A DNA stretch of 19,195 nucleotides from Sulfurovum sp. (lineage in GTDB: Bacteria > Campylobacterota > Campylobacteria > Campylobacterales > Sulfurovaceae), in assembly GCA_027029065.1 (NCBI GenBank), contig JALVGO010000283.1, forward strand, positions 1 through 19,195, in the 5' to 3' direction. Each line of letters opens with the position of its first letter. The first letter of the stretch is position 1. This document shows, piece by piece, positions 7,689 through 15,042 of the stretch. The position numbers and the translations under genes are program-made. The notes under the pieces were generated by a model that saw only the letters and a list, made by a program, of their open reading frames with translations, was not told where the DNA came from and ran no database searches.

Positions 7689-9341
7689 ATGAAGTTCGAA
7701 GATATCGAAATAGAAGAAGTAGATTTTGAGGCGATGCTTGAGGAATCGTTCAAAAAATCAGAGTCAAAGAGTGATTTGGTAACAGGTACGGTCGTCAAGA
7801 TCGATGAAAAAGACAACCTTGCAGTCGTGGACATCGGTGGTGGAAGAGATGCAAATCTGAACCTCGATGAGATCAGAGACGAAGAAGGAAACATTCTTTT
7901 CAATGTCGGTGATGAGATCAATGTTGTCAACCAGGGAAGAGGGCGCATCTCTTACAAAGCCGCACTCAGCCGTGCCGCACTCAATGAGTTTATTTCGGAA
8001 TATGACGAAGAGCAGGAATACATTATCGAAGGTGTAGTGACCAAGAAAAACAAAGGCGGATACGTCGTAGAGGTTGACGGACTTGAATTCTTCATGCCTC
8101 GTACACTCTCTTATCTCTCATCTAAAATCGATCCTATCGGTAAAAAAGTCAAAGCTGTGATCGTCAAAGTGGATAAAGAGAAAGGTTCTGTTGTTATTTC
8201 AAGAAAAGAGCTGATCGAAAGAGATAAAGCAAGAACGGATGAGATTGTTGCATCACTTCTGGAAAACAAAGAGCCGGTTGTCGGAACGATCAAAAAGATC
8301 ACAAGCTACGGTATGTTTGTTGATGTGGGCGGTATCGACGGTCTGGTACACTACTCACAAATCTCTCACAAAGGACCGGTAAATCCATCCAAGTATTTTG
8401 AAGAGGGTGATGAGGTCAATGTTGTCGCACTTGAGTATGACAAAAAGAAGAGACACCTTTCGCTTTCTATTAAAGATGCAAATCCTGATCCTTGGGAAGA
8501 CATTGACTCCATTATCGGTGTCGGTGACACTGTAACAGCGACGGTATCCAATATTGAACCGTATGGTGTCTTTGTTGATCTGGGTGAAGATCTTGAAGCA
8601 TTCCTGCATGTTTCTGAGATCTCATGGGACAAAAATGTTAAACACCCTAAAGACTACCTGAGCAATGGTGAAGAGATCAACGTAGAAGTGATCGAAATTG
8701 ACAAAGAGGGAAGAAGACTGAGAGTAAGCCTCAAAAACCTGCTTCCAAAACCGATGGATGCATTTACCGCTGAGCACAGAGTCGGTGATGTTGTCAAAGG
8801 AACTGTGACTTCCATCACTGATTTTGGTGCATTTGTGAAGGTTGGACCGGTAGAGGGACTGCTGCACAATCAGGAAGTCTCCTGGGACAAATCCAAAAAT
8901 GCAAAATCTGAACTCAATGTCGGTGATGAGGTTGAAGTGAAGATCATCAAAATCGACAGAGATGCGGGTAAAATCTCTCTGAGTAAAAAAGCGCTTGAGG
9001 ACTCTCCTGTAGCAGCCTTTGCGCAAAACCATAAAAACGGTTCTATCGTAACAGGAACTGTTAAAGATAAAAAAGACTTTGGTGTATTTATAGCACTGGA
9101 TGACAATGTCGATGCACTTATCAGAACTGAGGATCTTCATCCGCTCAAATTTGACGAGATTGAAAAAGGACAGGAGATCAAAGGTGTGATCAGCTTTATC
9201 GATCCAAACTCTGACCGTATCAGAGTATCTGTCAAGAGACTTGAGCGTCAGGAAGAGAGAGAAGCGCTTGAGCAGCTGAACATGGATCAGGATGACAGTA
9301 TGACACTGGGTGATGCATTCGGTGATATTCTCAAAAAATAA
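7689..9341 (+). CDS. rpsA: 30S ribosomal protein S1
   Basis: Binds mRNA on the 30S subunit and promotes translation initiation on structured or weak-SD messages. The protein is 550 residues with an acidic N-terminus and six S1-type OB-fold repeats at about 28-100, 108-180, 194-268, 277-352, 362-436 and 446-520. Repeats 3 to 5 are most canonical, each with G-x-V/I-x-x-I-x-x-[YF]-G-x-F-V-x-[VL]-G, for example ITSYGMFVDVGG, IEPYGVFVDLGE and ITDFGAFVKVGP. Repeats 1 and 2 are divergent, as expected for the ribosome-docking domains, and repeat 6 ends in RIRVSVKRLERQEE. A short acidic tail follows. Codon use is strongly of the highly expressed type (many aaa, gaa, gat, aga). It has its own promoter. 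Confidence 0.97.
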   Translation: MKFEDIEIEEVDFEAMLEESFKKSESKSDLVTGTVVKIDEKDNLAVVDIGGGRDANLNLDEIRDEEGNILFNVGDEINVVNQGRGRISYKAALSRAALNEFISEYDEEQEYIIEGVVTKKNKGGYVVEVDGLEFFMPRTLSYLSSKIDPIGKKVKAVIVKVDKEKGSVVISRKELIERDKARTDEIVASLLENKEPVVGTIKKITSYGMFVDVGGIDGLVHYSQISHKGPVNPSKYFEEGDEVNVVALEYDKKKRHLSLSIKDANPDPWEDIDSIIGVGDTVTATVSNIEPYGVFVDLGEDLEAFLHVSEISWDKNVKHPKDYLSNGEEINVEVIEIDKEGRRLRVSLKNLLPKPMDAFTAEHRVGDVVKGTVTSITDFGAFVKVGPVEGLLHNQEVSWDKSKNAKSELNVGDEVEVKIIKIDRDAGKISLSKKALEDSPVAAFAQNHKNGSIVTGTVKDKKDFGVFIALDDNVDALIRTEDLHPLKFDEIEKGQEIKGVISFIDPNSDRIRVSVKRLERQEEREALEQLNMDQDDSMTLGDAFGDILKK

Positions 9342-9391
9342 TTCTCCTCAAACAAACGCTTTTTAAGCAAAACTCAATAAACTGCGTGCAC

Positions 9392-9414
9392 TTGAGCCCT
9401 TCCCTTGGGCTCAA
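9392..9414 (+). promoter_or_regulatory. Perfect 8-bp hairpin in the serA leader
   Basis: TTGAGCCC (9392-9399), a 7-nt loop, then GGGCTCAA (9407-9414). No T-run follows on either strand, so it is not a canonical intrinsic terminator. It lies 50 bp downstream of the rpsA stop and 45 bp upstream of the serA start. It could be a processing or stability element at the end of the rpsA mRNA or a partial attenuator before serA. I found no convincing -10 box between it and serA, so serA may depend on transcription from rpsA. Confidence 0.5.
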
Positions 9415-9459
9415 ACAGAAACCTGATCAGGTATGAAATTAATAGAACAAAGGTATCAG

Positions 9460-11049
9460 ATGTCAAAAAAAACAGTTGTTGTTTGTGACCATATTCACCA
9501 AAGCGGACTGGACATTCTTGCGAGTGACAGTGAAATAGAACTTATCAATGCTGCAGACGAACCAAAAGACAAACTTGTTGCAGAGATCATTCCTCTGGCA
9601 GATGTTGCCATCACACGATCTTCAACGGATGTCGATGTGGCATTTTTGGCAGCTGCAAAGAAGCTTACGGCAGTTGTGCGTGCCGGTGTCGGTGTTGATA
9701 ATGTTGATATCCCCGGTGCGAGTAAACAGGGTATCGTTGTAATGAATGTTCCTACAGCCAATACGATTGCAGCAGTGGAGCTGACAATGGCACACATGCT
9801 TTCATGTGTACGTCAGTTTCCGTATGCCCATAACAACCTGAAGCTTGACAGGGTCTGGAGAAGACAGGACTGGTACGGTACGGAGCTTAAAGACAAGAAA
9901 CTGGGGATCATCGGTTTTGGTAACATCGGTTCACGTGTCGGAAAGCGTGCCAAAGCATTTGAAATGGATGTTGTTGCGTACGACCCGTATATTGATCCAA
10001 GCAAGGCAACCAATCTTGATATTGCCTATACGAAAAACTTTGATGATATTCTGGCATGTGATATTATTACGATCCATACACCAAAAACAGAAGAGACTAT
10101 CGGCATGATCGGAAAAGAGGAGATCGCCAAAATGAAAGACGGCGTGATCCTCATTAACTGCGCGCGTGGTGGACTCTATGATGAAGAGGCACTGCTTGAA
10201 GGTCTGAAGTCCGGAAAGATCGCTATGGCGGGTATTGATGTATTTAACAAAGAACCGGCAACAGACCATCCTCTGCTTGATCTTAACAATGTTACAGTCA
10301 CTCCGCACCTTGGTGCCAATACCCTTGAGTCTCAGCGCAACATTGCCACACAGGCGGCAGAAAATGCGATTGCAGCGGCAAAAGGGATCGCTTATCCTAA
10401 TGCACTCAACCTTCCTATCAAAGAGAATGAGCTTCCGGACTTTGTGCGTCCCTACCTTGAGCTCATCCAGAAGATGGGACATCTCTCTTCGCAGGTAACC
10501 AAAAGTGCTGTGAAGTCCATTAAAGTAACAGCAAAAGGACCGATTGCCGATTATCTTGCCTCTATGCAGACATTTGCAACTGTTGGTGTATTGACAGAGT
10601 CTCTTGCAGATCAGGTCAACTATGTCAATGCTGAGTTTGTCGCTAAAGAGCGCGGTATTGAACTTTCCAATGAGACATTGCCAAATACCAGCGGCTTTAC
10701 AAACAAGATTGCGATCAAACTAACAACGGCAGATAGCACGATCTCTATTGCCGGTACGGTATTTGATGACACGGTACAGCGTATTATCGAGATTGATGAG
10801 TATATTCTCGATGTGGAGCCAAAGGGTACTATGATCTTCTTCAGAAATACGGACACTCCGGGCGTAATTGGGGATGTGGGACATATCCTTGCGCAAAACG
10901 GTTTGAATATTTCTGACTTCAGACTGGGGCGTGACAACAAGCAGCAGGCGCTTGCTGTGGTGCGTGTTGACGGACAGGTATCCAGAAAGGTACTTGATGA
11001 ACTTGCTGCACTTGATGCCTGCATCAGTGTCTCTCACGCTACGCTTTAA
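9460..11049 (+). CDS. serA: D-3-phosphoglycerate dehydrogenase (long, ACT-containing form)
   Basis: Oxidises 3-phosphoglycerate to 3-phosphohydroxypyruvate with NAD, the first step of serine synthesis. I prefer ATG 9460 (529 aa, MSKKTVVVCDHIHQSG) over an in-frame ATG at 9433, because AAAGG at 9449-9453 is well spaced and family members begin near this point. Domains: substrate and NAD-binding 2-hydroxyacid dehydrogenase core (1 to about 312) with Rossmann motif GFGNIG from G152, NCARGG with R236, the GIDVFNKEPATDHP segment carrying the catalytic Glu, and H283 in PHLGANT; then an intervening domain (about 315-450) and a C-terminal ACT domain (about 455-529, starting near GTMIFFRNTDTPGVIGDVG). 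The long form suggests serine feedback control, as in Mycobacterium and Bacillus relatives. Confidence 0.96.
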   Translation: MSKKTVVVCDHIHQSGLDILASDSEIELINAADEPKDKLVAEIIPLADVAITRSSTDVDVAFLAAAKKLTAVVRAGVGVDNVDIPGASKQGIVVMNVPTANTIAAVELTMAHMLSCVRQFPYAHNNLKLDRVWRRQDWYGTELKDKKLGIIGFGNIGSRVGKRAKAFEMDVVAYDPYIDPSKATNLDIAYTKNFDDILACDIITIHTPKTEETIGMIGKEEIAKMKDGVILINCARGGLYDEEALLEGLKSGKIAMAGIDVFNKEPATDHPLLDLNNVTVTPHLGANTLESQRNIATQAAENAIAAAKGIAYPNALNLPIKENELPDFVRPYLELIQKMGHLSSQVTKSAVKSIKVTAKGPIADYLASMQTFATVGVLTESLADQVNYVNAEFVAKERGIELSNETLPNTSGFTNKIAIKLTTADSTISIAGTVFDDTVQRIIEIDEYILDVEPKGTMIFFRNTDTPGVIGDVGHILAQNGLNISDFRLGRDNKQQALAVVRVDGQVSRKVLDELAALDACISVSHATL

Positions 11050-11059
11050 ACACTTCCTG

Positions 11060-11087
11060 CAGTAGAACCGATAATTCGGTTCTACTG
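11060..11087 (+). terminator. Strong hairpin downstream of serA (terminator-like, no U-tract)
   Basis: CAGTAGAACCGA (11060-11071), loop TAAT, then TCGGTTCTACTG (11076-11087): a perfect 12-bp stem with a tetraloop, starting 10 bp after the serA stop. It is followed by ATCAAAAAC rather than T residues. It may protect the 3' end after Rho-dependent termination or act as a terminator without a U-tail. It separates serA from the efflux operon. Confidence 0.6.
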
Positions 11088-11143
11088 ATCAAAAACATTC
11101 ATAATCATCAACTATTTTCAACATTCATTAAAATGATATCAGT

Positions 11144-11149
11144 TATAAT
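11144..11149 (+). promoter_or_regulatory. Upstream -10 box of the efflux operon
   Basis: TATAAT within CAGTTATAATCGCG, 78 bp before the start codon. It is probably the distal of two promoters; it would give a leader of about 70 nt. Confidence 0.45.
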
Positions 11150-11194
11150 CGCGCCTAAAATGTAGGATACCTTATCTATCTCGATTTCTTGTGC

Positions 11195-11200
11195 TATAAT
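11195..11200 (+). promoter_or_regulatory. Proximal -10 box of the efflux operon
   Basis: TATAAT within TTGTGCTATAATAACTG, preceded by T-rich sequence (GATTTCTTG) typical of Campylobacterota sigma-70 promoters. Transcription is expected near 11206. The ribosome binding site AGGAGAG (11214-11220) lies just downstream, so the leader is about 20 nt. Confidence 0.65.
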
Positions 11201-11227
11201 AACTGATTATCTTAGGAGAGCAATACA

Positions 11228-12646
11228 ATGAAAAAGATACTACTTGCTGTATGTGTTGCAGTACCTCTCTTTGCCGAAGTCAAGCATTTGAGTTTGACAC
11301 AGGCACTTGAGATGCTGAAAAAAGAGAACCTTGAGTTGAAGATCGCGCAATTTGATGCCAAAATGAAAGCCCTTGAAGCGAAAGCTGTAGAGGGGATGAA
11401 TTATGGTAAGGCAGACCTTACACTGATGGGTATGCGTTCGAATGATGCGGGGAATGTATTTGGCTTCAAACTGCAGAGCCGTGAAGCAACATTTGCCGAT
11501 TTCGGATTTTCGGATTTTCTCGGAGCCATAGGACAGGGAGCTGCCCAGTCAGGCGGTGATTTCGGACGTTTCACACAGGGACTTGCCCAAAGCGGAGGTG
11601 CGATTCTCAACATTGCACCGCATGATCTGAATTACCCAGATGCGCGCAGCCATTTTCAGACAAAACTCTCCTATATGCTGCCGCTCTATACCGGAGGGAA
11701 ATTGACTGAGTACGGACGTATCAGCAAGATGATGTATAAGATGAGCCTGCTTGACAGAAAAAAAACGTTGAATATGAAAATGTATGAGACACGCAAGGCC
11801 TTTTATGATATTACGCTTGTAGAGAACTATATTATCAATCTAAGACGCATCATTGGAAATATCAACAAGCTCGAGAGTATCATCCGTGAAATGAAAAAAG
11901 AGGGGTATGCCAAAAATATTGACCTGCTTGAAGTGGAAGCACGCAGAGCTGAAGCGGAGAGTATGTACAATCAGGCAAAACTCAACAGGGAGCTGGCATA
12001 TCAGTATCTGTCCTTCCTTCTCAATACGGAGGTAACGAGTATCAAACGTGTAAAAGATGTGGCACCAATGCCGAAGATTGACCGTGAGGCACTTGCCTAT
12101 ACAAACCTCGATATTCGCAAAGCAAAACTCGGGCTTGAGATGAGCAGACATGCCATGGAGCTTGAAAAAGCACGTTTCCTTCCGGAAGTAGGTGCCTTTG
12201 CCGAGTATGGCAGTGCTGATAACAGTCTATGGAATGATTTTACACAAAAAGATGCCTATACCGTAGGTTTCCAAATGAAGTGGAACCTTTTCAGCGGCGG
12301 TACGGATGAGTATCAGCTTGAGAAGGCAAAAGTCAACTACATGAAAGTCAAGGAACAGGTAGCGCTTGCCAAAAAAGGTATTGCATTGAAAGTGAAAAAA
12401 CTGCGTACCGAGATTTTGAGTATCGATGCGGATATACGAAGCTATAGAAAACAGCTGAAGTTTGCGAAAGAAGTTTACAAAAGTTACCGTGAGCGGTATA
12501 AAGAGGGACTGGTATCGATTTCCGATGTGCTGATCAAACAGTCCAAAGAGCTTGAAATGCTGCTAAAGCTGTTGACGGCAAAAAATAAAAGAAATACAAA
12601 AGTATTTCAACTGGAGAGTATCTTAAATAGAGGAGAGCAAGTATGA
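11228..12646 (+). CDS. TolC-family outer-membrane efflux protein
   Basis: Outer-membrane channel component of a tripartite RND efflux pump. The protein is 472 residues with an N-terminal signal peptide (MKKILLAVCVAVPLFA, cleavage probably after Ala16) and no valid lipobox. The mature part has the OEP-family pattern: LSLTQALEMLKKENLELKIAQFDAKMKALEAK (first helix), a periplasmic coiled-coil around 215-265, LSYMLPLYTGGKLTEYG, the second-repeat strand FQMKWNLFSGGTDEY near residue 352, and a long C-terminal helical pair ending KELEMLLKLLTAKNKR. A Gly/Gln-rich segment at about 96-132 with the near-repeat AQSGG occurring twice is unusual for the family. AGGAGAG precedes the ATG. The stop overlaps the next gene by 4 nt. 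The substrate cannot be told from sequence. Confidence 0.92.
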   Translation: MKKILLAVCVAVPLFAEVKHLSLTQALEMLKKENLELKIAQFDAKMKALEAKAVEGMNYGKADLTLMGMRSNDAGNVFGFKLQSREATFADFGFSDFLGAIGQGAAQSGGDFGRFTQGLAQSGGAILNIAPHDLNYPDARSHFQTKLSYMLPLYTGGKLTEYGRISKMMYKMSLLDRKKTLNMKMYETRKAFYDITLVENYIINLRRIIGNINKLESIIREMKKEGYAKNIDLLEVEARRAEAESMYNQAKLNRELAYQYLSFLLNTEVTSIKRVKDVAPMPKIDREALAYTNLDIRKAKLGLEMSRHAMELEKARFLPEVGAFAEYGSADNSLWNDFTQKDAYTVGFQMKWNLFSGGTDEYQLEKAKVNYMKVKEQVALAKKGIALKVKKLRTEILSIDADIRSYRKQLKFAKEVYKSYRERYKEGLVSISDVLIKQSKELEMLLKLLTAKNKRNTKVFQLESILNRGEQV

Positions 12647-13440
12647 AAAAGATCTTGGTATTGATGACTTTTGGGATCCTTTCGATTCTGAATGCGATAG
12701 AAATCGAACTTAGCGGTGCAGTGGTATCGGACAACCAAAAAATGATGACCAGCCGATATATGGGTTATGTGAAAAATATGGCAGTCAGCGAAGGGGATAT
12801 TGTTAAAAAAGGGCAGCTGCTTTATGAGATTGACTCGAAGGATATCGAAGCGGCAGAGCGTCAGGTAGATCTTGCTATTTCACAGGCGAGACTGGCATTG
12901 CAGATGAACAAAAATCAGCTTAACAATGTACTGGTTAACCTTGCGCGTCACAAACGTCTCTATGAGAAGAAGATGGTTTCGACCTATGAGCTTGAAAATC
13001 TTGAACTGATGGCAAAAAACCTGAAAGACATGGTCTCCATTTCTGAGGATCAGCTCAAGCAGGCGGAGGCAAAAAAGGAGGAGGTACTCAACCAGTACAA
13101 ATACCTCAAAGTGACAGCTCCCAACGATGGTGTGATCGTTGCCAAGAAAGTCAACGAAGGGGAGATGGCCATTCCGGGAATGCCTGCAGTGATTTTGACC
13201 GACTTGAGCAAATTGAAGATCGTAGCAGAGATATCGGAGTCTCAGCTGAAGTATATTGGACTGGGGAAGAAAGTAGATGTGGCGATTCCGTCTATAGGCT
13301 TTAAAACAGTGGGTGAGATCTCTTCAATCATACCGAACTCCAACCCAATGACACACAAGTTCAAGATCAAGATCAAGTTTGACCATAAAGACAAATCTGT
13401 CTATCCGGGGATGTATGCGAAAATTCTCATAAAGGCGTAA
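12643..13440 (+). CDS. RND efflux periplasmic adaptor (membrane fusion protein), short form
   Basis: Links the inner-membrane RND permease to the outer-membrane channel. A signal peptide is clear (MKKILVLMTFGILSILNA, cleavage probably after Ala18), with no lipobox Cys. Then comes a barrel-sandwich half (YMGYVKNMAVSEGDIVKKGQLLYEID), an alpha-hairpin coiled coil (about 67-155), the returning lipoyl half (YLKVTAPNDGVIVAKKVNEGEMAIPGMPAVILTD) and a beta-barrel (about 190-240). At 265 residues it is roughly 100 shorter than AcrA-type adaptors and appears to lack the C-terminal membrane-proximal domain. It overlaps the outer-membrane gene by 4 nt (ATGA), with an AGGAGAG ribosome binding site like that of the first gene. 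Confidence 0.92.
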   Translation: MKKILVLMTFGILSILNAIEIELSGAVVSDNQKMMTSRYMGYVKNMAVSEGDIVKKGQLLYEIDSKDIEAAERQVDLAISQARLALQMNKNQLNNVLVNLARHKRLYEKKMVSTYELENLELMAKNLKDMVSISEDQLKQAEAKKEEVLNQYKYLKVTAPNDGVIVAKKVNEGEMAIPGMPAVILTDLSKLKIVAEISESQLKYIGLGKKVDVAIPSIGFKTVGEISSIIPNSNPMTHKFKIKIKFDHKDKSVYPGMYAKILIKA

Positions 13441-13443
13441 CCG

Positions 13444-15042
13444 ATGGAAAAGAAGAATGAATATCAGGTAACCGATTATGCCGGTAAACTTGCCAAAGGG
13501 TTTTTGCGAAACCCGTTAACTTCAGTCTTGGGTGCATTTTTACTTATTATGGGGTATCTTGCGCTGAGTATCATGCCTCGCGAGGAAGACCCTCAAATTG
13601 CTATTTCCGGTGGTGCCGTTGTGGTTGCTATGCCTGGAGCAAGTCCGAAAGAGATTGAAAATATCATTATCAACCCGCTTGAGCGAAAACTGCGTGAAAT
13701 TAAGGGAATCGAACATATTTACGGTCAGGCATTTAACAACTATGGTACTGTCAGTGTCATGTACTATATTGGAGAAAATCGTGAAGATGCGAACCTGAAA
13801 CTCTATGATAAAGTAATGCAGAATATGGATATGATGCCTAAAGGAGTAATGGAACCGCTCATCAAACCGTTTGATATCGACATCGATATTCCTATTTTGA
13901 CGTTTGCATTTTATGGAAAAGATAAAAAAGTGGATGATGCCGCCCTTTTTAAAACAGTACGTAAACTACAACAGAAAATCAATGCCGTCAAGAATGTTGC
14001 CAAGACAACCTTGAAAGGGGAAAGAAAAGAGCAGTTTAATATCGAAGTGGATATGGGAAAGCTTTCTGCCTATCACCTCTCTATGGGGCAGATCATGAAA
14101 GCGGTTCAGTCAGTTGCTGTGGATGTACCTGATGTAAAAGGGCGGACAAAACAGAATGAACTGGTCATCTTTGGTGTGAAGAATGCCATCGAGAGTGTCG
14201 AGGATGTCAAGAGTGTCATTGTCGCGCAGTATATGGGATCACCGATCTACCTTCGAGATGTTGCAAAAGTGACAGACGGTATTGATATTCAAAACTTTAA
14301 AACAGCTACGGTGCGTTTCAAAGATGCAAATGCAACATCAATGGGAAAAGAACGCAGCCAGGTGACCCTGACCGTCTCTAAACTGGCGGGCACCAATGCG
14401 GTATTTGTCGCAGAGGATGTACTGGATGTACTGAAAGAGTTTGACAAAGAACTGAGTAAAGAAGGAATAGGTTATATCATTACCAGAAACTACGGTGTAC
14501 GTGCAGATGAAGCGGTCAATGAGCTGATGCATCACCTTGTCATTACCATTATCATTATTGCACTGATGCTTGTCTTTGCTTTGGGATGGAGAGAGTCGCT
14601 TATTGTTACCTTTACCGTACCGGCGATTTTGGCAGTGACGCTGTTTATCGCATATCTGTCGGGACAGACAATCAACAGGATTACGCTCTTTGCATTCCTT
14701 CTATCGCTTGGATTACTTGTAGATGCTGCGATTATCGTGATTGAGAATATTCACAGACATCTGCATGCACATGATGTAGAGAGTAAAGAGATGGATGAAC
14801 TACTGGTCGAAGCCACAGATGAGATCGGGGCACCGACCAATATTGCAACACTAGCGATCATTCTTACGATGATACCTATGGCATTTGTCGGAGGTATGAT
14901 GGGATCGTTTATGAAACCGATTCCGCTCAATGTGCCTGTAGCACTGATTGCATCTCTGTTTGTTGCCTATATTTTTACGCCGTACTTGAGTTTGAAACTC
15001 TTGAAAAAACCGACACACAAGCATTACAAAGGGGGTAAATAA
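13444..15042 (+). CDS. RND efflux permease, N-terminal half (separate polypeptide)
   Basis: Corresponds to the first half of an AcrB/CusA-like RND permease (full-length family about 1030-1050 aa). The protein is 532 residues: TM1 at about 26-45 (LTSVLGAFLLIMGYLALSIM), a periplasmic porter domain (about 46-355; PREEDPQIAISGG, MPGASPKEIE), then TM2 to TM6 (about 362-520). TM4 carries the proton-relay motif GLLVDAAIIVIEN with D427; the second Asp found in AcrB is Ala here, as in CusA-type pumps. It ends in a basic cytoplasmic tail, LLKKPTHKHYKGGK, just where TM7 should follow. TAA and TGA stand in tandem in its frame. AAAGG at 13431-13435 serves it; the gap from the adaptor gene is 3 nt. Confidence 0.93.
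   Translation: MEKKNEYQVTDYAGKLAKGFLRNPLTSVLGAFLLIMGYLALSIMPREEDPQIAISGGAVVVAMPGASPKEIENIIINPLERKLREIKGIEHIYGQAFNNYGTVSVMYYIGENREDANLKLYDKVMQNMDMMPKGVMEPLIKPFDIDIDIPILTFAFYGKDKKVDDAALFKTVRKLQQKINAVKNVAKTTLKGERKEQFNIEVDMGKLSAYHLSMGQIMKAVQSVAVDVPDVKGRTKQNELVIFGVKNAIESVEDVKSVIVAQYMGSPIYLRDVAKVTDGIDIQNFKTATVRFKDANATSMGKERSQVTLTVSKLAGTNAVFVAEDVLDVLKEFDKELSKEGIGYIITRNYGVRADEAVNELMHHLVITIIIIALMLVFALGWRESLIVTFTVPAILAVTLFIAYLSGQTINRITLFAFLLSLGLLVDAAIIVIENIHRHLHAHDVESKEMDELLVEATDEIGAPTNIATLAIILTMIPMAFVGGMMGSFMKPIPLNVPVALIASLFVAYIFTPYLSLKLLKKPTHKHYKGGK

Larger units (their letters stand above)
11138..11207. promoter_or_regulatory. Inverted repeat overlapping two -10 boxes (candidate operator of the efflux operon)
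   Basis: ATCAGTTAT at 11138-11146 is the exact reverse complement of ATAACTGAT at 11199-11207. The left arm overlaps the TATAAT at 11144-11149 and the right arm overlaps the end of the TATAAT at 11195-11200. A regulator binding both arms could loop and silence both promoters. The arms are partly made of promoter sequence, so some of the match may be incidental, and no regulator gene is next to the operon. Confidence 0.35.

Noticed and set aside
9433..9459. Upstream ATG for serA
   Set aside because: It is in frame, but the ATG at 9460 has a better-spaced AAAGG and gives the N-terminus expected for the family.
11228..11254. Lipoprotein signal (Cys9) in the outer-membrane channel
   Set aside because: The residues before Cys9 are Leu-Ala-Val, not a lipobox, and the Cys is too near the N-terminus; a normal cleavage site follows at Ala16.
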